Positions 1 to 5,804 of a DNA stretch of 7,055 bases are shown here, piece after piece. This DNA comes from an uncultured Planctomycetaceae bacterium. GTDB taxonomy: Bacteria > Planctomycetota > Planctomycetia > Pirellulales > UBA1268. Both the position numbers and the translations under genes were made by a program. The notes beneath the pieces are model-generated. The model was given only the letters and a program-made list of their open reading frames with translations. It was not told the origin of the DNA and did no database searches. The stretch is taken from contig CAISKG010000098.1 in assembly GCA_903885855.1 (NCBI GenBank), positions 1-7,055 of the forward strand, read 5' to 3'. Numbering within the stretch: position 1 is the stretch's first letter; every line of letters begins with the position of its first letter.

Positions 1-250
1 CCTCGCCGGCGGCCAGCAGCCAGCCGACGAGCCTGCCGACCTTCACCACCGCCCCCTCGGCCGGGGCGTCGGGGGCGGGATGGAGGACACCGCCGTCGAT
101 CGCCTCCACCGGCTCCACCGACTTCTCCCCCTCGAGCTCGAAGAGCGCCTCGCCCGGGGCCACCGTCTCCCCGGGGCGCTTGAGCCAGCGCACGAACGTG
201 CCCTCCTCCATCGACCAGCCGAGGCGCGGGATGCGGATGTCGTGCGGCAT
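1..250 (-). CDS. Lipoyl-domain protein, N-terminus of the E2 acyltransferase (partial)
   Basis: The first 83 residues are visible; the gene runs off the left edge. They form one complete biotinyl/lipoyl domain: IPRLGWSMEEGTFVRW (7-22) matches the usual 'P.lG..m.eg.v..W' opening, PGETVAPGEAL (26-36) follows, and the lipoyl-lysine hairpin is EGEKSVE (40-46) with Lys43 as the attachment site, in place of the commoner DKA. The closing VVKVGRLVGWLLAAGE (68-83) fits the end of a lipoyl domain. The ATG at 250 lies 7 nt after the E1 stop, so the two subunits are almost certainly co-translated. Whether an E1/E3-binding domain and a catalytic acyltransferase domain follow cannot be seen. A free-standing lipoyl carrier is the alternative. 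Confidence 0.9.
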   Translation of the reverse strand, partial: MPHDIRIPRLGWSMEEGTFVRWLKRPGETVAPGEALFELEGEKSVEPVEAIDGGVLHPAPDAPAEGAVVKVGRLVGWLLAAGE

Positions 251-257
251 GGTGGGC

Positions 258-2253
258 CTACTCGGCGAGCAGTGCGCGGATCGCCCCGATCACCGCGGCC
301 GCGTCGGGCACGACGACCGCCTCGAGGGCCGGGGCGTAGGGGGTGGGGACGAAGGCGCCCGTGAGCCGGCGGACCGGGGCGTCGAGGAGGTCGAAGCCCT
401 CGTCGGCGACGCGGGCCGCCACCTCGGCGGCGAAGCCGCAGGAGGCCGGCGGCTCGTCGACGACCAAGAGCCTGCCGGTGCGGGCCACGCTCGCCAGGAT
501 CGTCGCGGTGTCGAGCGGAGAGACGGTGCGCGGATCGACGAGCTCCACCTCGATCCCCTCCGCGGCGAGCCCCTCGCACACCCCTTCCACCAGGCGCACC
601 ATCCGCGCCAGGGCCACCACCGTGACGTGCCGACCGGGGCGCACGATCCTCGCCACGCCGAAGGGGATGTCGTGGTGCCCCGCCGGCACGGGCGACTTGC
701 CCGCGAGCAGCTCGCGGTGCTCCAGGAACAGCACCGGATCGCGGCCGGCCAGGGCGTGCGTGAAGAGCCCCTTGGCGTCGGCGGCGCTCGAGGGGACCAC
801 GACCCGCAGCCCCGGCACCTGGGCGAGCATGCCGTAGTAGCTGCCGGAGTGGTGCGTGGCGGCGCTGTGGCCGATGCCGATGCAGCCCCGCAGCACCACC
901 GGCATCGACAGCCGGCCGCTCGACATGTAGCGCATCTTCGCGATCTGGTTGACGATCTCCCCCCAGGCGTCGAGGACGAAGTCGGCGAACATGAAGTCGA
1001 TCACGGGCCGGGCGCCGTTCATCGCCGCGCCGCAGGCCAGCCCCACGAACCCGCGCTCGCAGATCGGCGTGTCGCAGAGGCGCTCCGCGCCGTACTTCGC
1101 GAACAGGCCGGCGGTGGTGGCGAAGTTGCCGCCGCGCACGCCGATTCCCTCCCCCATCACGAACACCGAGGCATCGGCCGCCATCGCCTCGTCGAGCGCC
1201 TCGAGCGTGGCCTGCGCCCAGGTGGCGGGGCGCGCGGCCGCGTCCGGCACGGGGGAGGGCGCGGGGCCGTCCGGCTCCGCCACGGCGTAGACGTCGTCGA
1301 GCGCCGTGGAGGGCTCGGGCGGCGGGCTCGCCTCCGCCGCGGCGATCGCCGCGGCCACCTCCCCGGCCACCGCGGCGTCGATCCCGTCGAGCACCGCCGC
1401 CTCCACGCCGAGGCCGGCGAGCCGGGCGCGCAGCCGACGGATCGGGCAGCGCTCCTTCCAGGCCTCCACCTCCTCGCGCGTCCGGTAGGTGAAGTCGCCC
1501 ATCCCCTCGGCGTGGGCCCGCGTGCGGTAGGTGCGGCATTCCAGGAGCGTCGGCCCGGCCCCCGCCCGGGCCCGCGCCACCGCCTCGCGCGCCGCGGCGT
1601 CGACGTGCACGAGGTCGTTGCCGTCGAGCTCGAGCCCCGGCAGGCCGTAGGAGGCGGCACGCCGGCCGACGTCGGGGGTGGCGCTCGCGTAGGCGAAGGG
1701 GACCTCGGTGGCGAAGCCGTTGTTCTCGCAGACGAAGAGCACCGGCAGCTTCCAGATCGCCGCCATGTTGAGCCCCTCGTGGAAGGCGCCGTTGTTGACG
1801 GCGCCGTCGCCGAAGAAGGCCACGGCCACCGTGCCGTCGCCCCGCAGCTTGGCCGCGTACGCCGCGCCGCAGGCCTGGAGGATGCAGGGGGCGACGATCC
1901 CGCTGGTGCCCATGAGGCCGATCTCGGGGGCGAAGAGGTGCATCGAGCCGCCGCGGCCGCGCGAGCAGCCCGCCTGCCGCCCGAACAGCTCGGCGCACAG
2001 CGCCGTGGCCCCGAGCCCCCTTGGCCAGGGCATGGCCGTGGCCGCGGTGGGTGCTGAAGACGGTGTCGCGCGGGGCCAGATGCCCGCACACCCCCACGGC
2101 GATCGCCTCCTGGCCGACGTAGGTGTGGCAGGCCCCGTGCACCAGGCCGCGCGTGTGCGCCCGGGCGAGCGCCTCCTCCACCAGACGGATGAGGAGCATC
2201 CGCCGGTAGCGGTCGAGGAGCGTGGCGGCATCGGCGGGGGCGGCGCTGGTCAT
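258..2253 (-). CDS. Fused alpha+beta E1 subunit of a ThDP-dependent 2-oxoacid/acetoin dehydrogenase, interrupted by a +1 frameshift
   Basis: Read across one extra base at 2016-2020, this gives 664 residues joining E1-alpha (about 10-305) and E1-beta (about 342-664) by an Ala/Pro-rich linker (306-341). The alpha half has STHRGHGHALAKG (67-79) and the ThDP/Mg motif, GDG at 148-150 followed exactly 26 residues later by NN at 177-178. The beta half has DTPICERGFVG (394-404, with conserved Glu399), an HHSG (467-470) at the catalytic His position, and the transketolase C-terminal DPRTVSPLD (573-581). The complex decarboxylates a 2-oxo acid (or cleaves acetoin) and passes the acyl group to lipoyl-E2, whose gene starts 7 nt downstream. 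The alpha motifs resemble acetoin dehydrogenase and branched-chain E1; the substrate is open. The start ATG at 2253 lies 26 nt after the SDR stop with a weak ribosome site. As written, the first 79 residues are in another frame from the rest, so the gene is either broken or mis-sequenced. Confidence 0.88.
2016..2020 (-). other. +1 frameshift in a five-G run inside the E1 gene
   Basis: On the coding strand the sequence is AAGGGGGCTCGG. With five G the frame continues as K-G-A-R-G-H, unlike any E1. Removing one G gives K-G-L-G-A-T-A-L-C-A-E-L-F-G, the expected family sequence, and the frame then stays open to the TAG at 258-260. The unshifted frame happens to stay open to position 43, because stop codons are rare at this G+C, and would add several hundred unrelated residues. 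Confidence 0.8.
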
Positions 2254-2279
2254 GGGGGCGGGTCCGGAGGGCGCATCTG

Positions 2280-3089
2280 TCAGGAGAGGGGATCGGCGAA
2301 GCCGCGGCTGCCGCCGGCGTTCATCGCCAGGTTGCCGCCGTCCATGGGGATCAGGGCGCCGGTGATCCAGGAGCTCGAGTCGGAGGCGAGGAACACCACG
2401 AGCCCCTGGATGTCCTCCGGGCGGCCGAGGCGGCCGGCGGGGATCCCGGAGAGCCATTTCCGCTCCATGCGGGGGTCGGCCGCGATCCGCTTCTCGAGCG
2501 ACGGATTCATCACCTGCGCCGGGAGGATGGCGTTGACCCGCACGCCTCCGCCGGCCCATTCGGTCGACAGTTCGCGCGTCATCTGCACCACCGCGCCCAT
2601 CGCCATCGAGTAGGCGATGTGGCCGCGGCCGAGCCCGGTGACGCTGGCCAGCGATCCGGTGTTGACGATCGATCCGCGCCCGGCGGCGAGCATCCGCTTG
2701 CCCGCCTCCTGGCACAGCGCGAAGCGCCCCACCACGAGGTTCTCGAGCACCCGGCGGATCTCGGCCGGGGAAATCGTGCGCGGGTCGCCGAGCGTCCCCT
2801 CGCCGGCGATGTTGGCGAGGAAGTCGACCCGCCCCGGCCCGGCGTCGATCCAGGCGAAGAGCGCCTCCGCCGCCGCGACGCTCGACACGTCGTGCTCGCG
2901 CGCGTGGGCCACGCCCCCGGCCGCGGCGATGGCGGCGCCGGTGCGCGCCATCCCCTCCACGTCGCGGTCGAGCATCACCACCGTCGCGCCGTGGGCGGCC
3001 AGGGCCAGCGCCGAGGCCCGCCCCATGCCGCTGGCGGCCCCGGACACCACCGCGACCTTGCCGCGCAGATCGAACAATCCCGCCGTCAT
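2280..3089 (-). CDS. Short-chain dehydrogenase/reductase (SDR) with YxxxM in place of YxxxK
   Basis: This is a 269-residue classical SDR of normal length, a cytoplasmic NAD(P)-dependent alcohol/ketone oxidoreductase. Visible are the cofactor glycine motif SGAASGMGR at 16-24, LDRD at 40-43 (acidic residues after beta-2 favour NAD), ANIAG at 92-96 (usual NNAG), Asn117 of the catalytic tetrad, Ser146 in NTGSLAS, Tyr160 in IAYSMAMGA, and the C-terminal LGRPEDI (221-227) with SSWITGALIPMDGG (239-252). The catalytic Lys four residues after Tyr160 is Met164, a single-base change from AAG to ATG. All other family signatures are intact. I chose the ATG at 3089 because GGAGG lies 5 nt before it; an in-frame GTG at 3116 would add nine residues without a ribosome site. 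It follows the FAH gene by 28 nt. It may be a 2-keto-3-deoxy-acid dehydrogenase partner of the FAH enzyme (inference). Confidence 0.92.
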   Translation of the reverse strand: MTAGLFDLRGKVAVVSGAASGMGRASALALAAHGATVVMLDRDVEGMARTGAAIAAAGGVAHAREHDVSSVAAAEALFAWIDAGPGRVDFLANIAGEGTLGDPRTISPAEIRRVLENLVVGRFALCQEAGKRMLAAGRGSIVNTGSLASVTGLGRGHIAYSMAMGAVVQMTRELSTEWAGGGVRVNAILPAQVMNPSLEKRIAADPRMERKWLSGIPAGRLGRPEDIQGLVVFLASDSSSWITGALIPMDGGNLAMNAGGSRGFADPLS

Positions 3090-3094
3090 CCTTC

Positions 3095-3099
3095 CCTCC
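3095..3099 (-). promoter_or_regulatory. Ribosome binding site deciding the SDR start
   Basis: GGAGG lies 5 nt upstream of the ATG at 3089, in the gap after the FAH stop. It favours this start over the in-frame GTG at 3116, which sits directly behind the FAH stop codon and would place this purine run inside the coding region. Confidence 0.7.
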
Positions 3100-3117
3100 C
3101 GCCGACGAGCCTCCACA

Positions 3118-3939
3118 TCACACGCCGGTGAGGAGCGGCGCCTGCTCCTCGGCCACCGGATTGGTGAGCGTGCCGATCCCCTCGATCTCGATCGAGACGC
3201 TGTCGCCGGCCCGCAGGAACACCGGCGGCGTCCGCGCCGCCCCCACGCCGTGGGGCGTGCCGGTGAGGATCACCGTCCCGGGCCGGAGGACGGTGGAGGC
3301 CGAGAGGAACTCGATGAGCGTGGGCACGTCGAAGATCATGTCGCCGGTGCTCCAGTCCTGCATCACCTCGCCGTTGAGGATGGTGCGGATGCGGAGGGCG
3401 TTGGGATCGGGGATGGCGTCGCGCGTCACGAGCACCGGCCCGAGCGGACAGAAGGTGGCGAACGACTTCCCCCGGCACCACTGCCCCCCGCCCCCCTGCC
3501 GCTGCCAGTCGCGGGCGCTGACGTCGTTGGCGCAGCAGTAGCCGAGGACGTGGTCGAGGGCGGCCTCCCGGCTGACGTTGCGGCACTCCCTGCCGATGAC
3601 CACCGCCAGCTCGCACTCGTAATCCACCTCGCGGCTCTCGAGGCGCCGGGGGAGGAGGATCGGATCGCCCGGGTTCTGCACGGTGCCCGAGTTCTTCATG
3701 AACAGCACCGGGTGCGGCGGGATGGCCTGCTTCCCCTCCTCGGCGTGCTTGCGGTAGTTGAGCCCGATGCAGAGGATGTCGCGCGGCTCGAGGGGGGCGA
3801 GCCGCTTCTCGACGCGCACCGGCTCGCCGGAATCGACGAGCGTGCCGAACAGATCCCCCTCGAGGAGCGTGACGCGGCCGTCGCCATGCTCGTTGCCGAG
3901 ATGGACGTGGCCGCCGGTCTGGAAGCGGACGATGCGCAT
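3118..3939 (-). CDS. Fumarylacetoacetate hydrolase (FAH) family hydrolase
   Basis: The 273-residue protein has the usual length for FAH-family enzymes of the acylpyruvate/2,4-diketo-3-deoxy-acid hydrolase type. These are Mg/Mn-dependent cytoplasmic enzymes that cleave C-C bonds of diketo acids or decarboxylate oxaloacetate. Seen are GLNYRKHAEE at 59-68 (conserved His65 and Glu68), VDYECELAVVIG at 105-116 (metal ligands Glu108 and Glu110), ANDVSARDWQ at 137-146 (third ligand Asp139), GGQWCRGKSFATF at 151-163 (Lys158), and LTGTPHGVG at 225-233. Position 161 is Ala where related proteins commonly have Asp (KSFDTF). The ATG at 3939 is preceded by GGAGA with a 6-nt gap and lies 20 nt after the cyclase stop. 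With the SDR that follows 28 nt downstream it forms a pair familiar from nonphosphorylative L-rhamnose/L-fucose diketo pathways, but the substrate is inference only. Confidence 0.92.
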   Translation of the reverse strand: MRIVRFQTGGHVHLGNEHGDGRVTLLEGDLFGTLVDSGEPVRVEKRLAPLEPRDILCIGLNYRKHAEEGKQAIPPHPVLFMKNSGTVQNPGDPILLPRRLESREVDYECELAVVIGRECRNVSREAALDHVLGYCCANDVSARDWQRQGGGGQWCRGKSFATFCPLGPVLVTRDAIPDPNALRIRTILNGEVMQDWSTGDMIFDVPTLIEFLSASTVLRPGTVILTGTPHGVGAARTPPVFLRAGDSVSIEIEGIGTLTNPVAEEQAPLLTGV

Positions 3940-3945
3940 GCAGGG

Positions 3946-3950
3946 TCTCC
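3946..3950 (-). promoter_or_regulatory. Ribosome binding site of the FAH-family gene
   Basis: GGAGA lies 6 nt upstream of the ATG at 3939 in the 20-nt gap after the cyclase stop. It supports the start that begins MRIVRFQ, which is also where homology to FAH proteins would be expected to begin. Confidence 0.65.
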
Positions 3951-3959
3951 GGGTGGGCT

Positions 3960-5804
3960 TCAGGGATCGGGAGCGGCGTCGGCGGGGGGCCGGGCGGAGG
4001 CGGGGGTGGCAGAGCGATCGCCGAGCAGCGCGATCGCCCGGCCGGTTCCGCCGCGCGTGCCGGCGACCTTCGCCGGCGCGAAGAGGAAGAAGGCCTCCCG
4101 GCCGTCGAGCGACCGGAGGTTCGTGAGGTTTTCGACGACCGCGAGGCCCAGCGACGCCGCCATCCACTCCACCGAGCGGCTCTCGCGCGGATCGACGCCG
4201 CCGAGGGTCGGGGCGTCGGTGCCCAGGCAGCGCACGCCGCGCTCCGCCAGCCAGCGCACCGCCTCGGGCGTGGGGGCGGGCCATCCCTCGGCGCGGCCGG
4301 CCAGCGGCGCGGCCCAGAGGGGATCGTCGGCGCCGGGCTCGGAGCGCGGTCGGAAGTGGTCGTCGGTGACGTCGGAGCGGAAGAGCACCACCTCGCCGGG
4401 AAGGAAGGGGCGCGTCGCCTCGTGCTCCTCGAGGAAGGCGCGGTTGATCACCGGCCCGGCGGGCCGTCCGGGGGCGAATCCGCCATGGCCGCGCGTGGCC
4501 CGGACGTCGACCAGATGCACCGGCCCGAGCGTCGCCGCCGGCTCGGCGGCCTCGGTGCGCACGTCGTCGCGTGGCAGCGGCCCGTAGCGTGCTTCGTGAT
4601 CGGCGATCGCGGCGCGGATGGCGGCCTCGGCCCCCTCGACCTCCTCGCGCCGCGCGGCGAGGGCGAACGACGGCAGGATCACGTGCGTGCCGACGAGGCT
4701 GTCGAAGGCGTGGGTGCGGGCGAAGACGGCGTGCGGCGGCGCGAAAGCGTGCAGGACCTCGCTCACGTAGGCCTCGGGGCCCGCCTCGGGGGAGGCGAGC
4801 GCCATGCCCGCCTCGAGGCGCAGCGCGAGATCCTCCACGCGCCGGGCCCGGGCCCGCGCGACGAGCTCCCGCGCGAGCGCTTGCTCGGTGATCGCCAGGA
4901 GGCGGCACGCGCCGCCGGAGGCACCCATGTGGCGGGCCGGGAGGATCGCGACGAAAGCCCCGCGCGGCGGCAGGCGGCCGAGGTGCGTGGCGCACTCCAC
5001 CCACACCATGCCGTGGCGGCCGGCGGCCCGGCGGGCGGCGTCGGGGTCGGGAAGCGTGCCCAGGCTCGCGCCGTCGACGGCGAGCGCGCGAACGCCGCGG
5101 CTGGCGAGATGGTCGATGGTGTCGGGGCCGGGGGCGGGCCAGGCCGGCCCCTCGCCGGCCAGGGGGCCCTCCACGAAGGCCCGCCCCTCCGGCAGCGGCC
5201 GGTAATGGTCGTCGGTCCAGTCGCCGCGGAAGAGCACGACGTCGCCCGGGCCGAGCGCGCCGTGTGCCTCCTCCCAGGTCCGCACCACCTCCGGTCCGAT
5301 GACCCGGCCGGTGCCCGGGGGCACGTCGTCGCGGCCGGCGCGGACGTCGATCACGCAGGCCTCGCCGCAGAGCTGCCACACCGGCACCGTGTCGCCGGTG
5401 ACGCGGCCCATGGGCCCGGCGCCGGGGAGGCCCGAGTCCGGCGGCGGGATGACGTGCGCGGGGGCGTTCCAGTGCGTGCCGGTGTGCTCGTCCATCGCGA
5501 TCCGGTCGCGGTGGCGGCCGGCGCGCTCGAACGAGACCGTCGGCTCGACGACGAGCGCCGTCGCCCCCACCGGCCACGTGCAGGGGAGATCGGGTGCCAC
5601 GGTCACGGAGAGATCCTCGACCGCCTGCCGCGCCACACCCACCGACGGCGGCAGGACGCGCGGCGGCGGGGGACGATCGTCGTCGTCGTCGATCGCGGCG
5701 GCCGGAAGCGCGGCGACGGCCAGGAGCACGACGACGAGGCCCGCGAGCCTGTGCCGAAGGACGAGGGTGGCTGGCGCCGTGTTCCAGATCCCGAGGCGGT
5801 TCAT
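3960..5804 (-). CDS. Exported tandem two-domain cyclase-family (kynurenine formamidase-like) protein
   Basis: The protein is 614 residues, about twice the usual 210-260 of the cyclase family (Pfam cyclase, KynB-like metal hydrolases). A signal peptide (1-37) is followed by a short Asp-run and Pro-run linker (39-48), cyclase domain 1 (about 55-310) and cyclase domain 2 (about 350-595). Domain 1 carries HTGTHWNAPAH at 107-117, close to the family metal motif HxGTHxDxPxH but with Asn for Asp at 113. Domain 2 has LVGTHVILPSF at 370-380, with three expected ligand positions replaced (Leu, Ile, Phe). The duplication is visible elsewhere: VVLFRGDWTDDHYRP (189-203) against VVLFRSDVTDDHFRP (472-486), and WPAP...GVRALAVDGASLG against WPAP...GVRCLGTDAPTLG. 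Translation probably couples to the dehydrogenase upstream through an ATGA overlap; a good GGAGG lies 7 nt before the ATG. The family hydrolyses amide or lactone-like bonds; the substrate here is unknown. An exported member inside a cytoplasmic metabolic operon is unusual. Confidence 0.85.
   Translation of the reverse strand: MNRLGIWNTAPATLVLRHRLAGLVVVLLAVAALPAAAIDDDDDRPPPPRVLPPSVGVARQAVEDLSVTVAPDLPCTWPVGATALVVEPTVSFERAGRHRDRIAMDEHTGTHWNAPAHVIPPPDSGLPGAGPMGRVTGDTVPVWQLCGEACVIDVRAGRDDVPPGTGRVIGPEVVRTWEEAHGALGPGDVVLFRGDWTDDHYRPLPEGRAFVEGPLAGEGPAWPAPGPDTIDHLASRGVRALAVDGASLGTLPDPDAARRAAGRHGMVWVECATHLGRLPPRGAFVAILPARHMGASGGACRLLAITEQALARELVARARARRVEDLALRLEAGMALASPEAGPEAYVSEVLHAFAPPHAVFARTHAFDSLVGTHVILPSFALAARREEVEGAEAAIRAAIADHEARYGPLPRDDVRTEAAEPAATLGPVHLVDVRATRGHGGFAPGRPAGPVINRAFLEEHEATRPFLPGEVVLFRSDVTDDHFRPRSEPGADDPLWAAPLAGRAEGWPAPTPEAVRWLAERGVRCLGTDAPTLGGVDPRESRSVEWMAASLGLAVVENLTNLRSLDGREAFFLFAPAKVAGTRGGTGRAIALLGDRSATPASARPPADAAPDP
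5694..5804 (-). other. Predicted signal peptide of the double cyclase
   Basis: Residues 1-37 have an N-region ending in basic LRHR (16-19), then the hydrophobic stretch LAGLVVVLLAVAAL (20-33), then PAAA (34-37) and acidic residues. That pattern fits a Sec signal peptide cleaved by signal peptidase I after Ala37. There is no twin-arginine motif and no lipobox cysteine. The mature protein would start with Ile followed by five Asp. An uncleaved membrane anchor is the main alternative. Confidence 0.72.

Noticed and set aside
2016..2020. Programmed +1 ribosomal frameshifting as the explanation for the E1 split
   Set aside because: There is no early stop or rare-codon pause at the site and no known recoding in E1 genes; a one-base homopolymer indel is simpler.
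180..2057. Long plus-strand open frame opposite the E1 gene
   Set aside because: It is antisense to a gene with clear E1 motifs, has low-complexity Arg/Gly/His composition, and shows no recognisable domain.
43..2715. Very long open frame on the minus strand across the SDR, E1 and E2 region
   Set aside because: Only the part from 2253 to about 2020 is real (the E1 N-terminus before the frameshift). The rest is Arg/Gly/Ala-rich shadow of other genes, open only because stop codons are rare at this G+C.
3090..3116. GTG at 3116 as the SDR start
   Set aside because: It adds nine charged residues not typical of SDRs and has no ribosome site, whereas the ATG at 3089 has GGAGG at the right distance.
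2617..4587. Long plus-strand open frame opposite SDR, FAH and cyclase genes
   Set aside because: It spans three genes with strong family motifs on the other strand and has no domain of its own; it is a G+C-driven shadow.
5674..5691. Short GTC/GAC triplet run as a microsatellite or regulatory repeat
   Set aside because: It only encodes the five-Asp run just after the signal peptide, with four to five units, too short to call a repeat locus.
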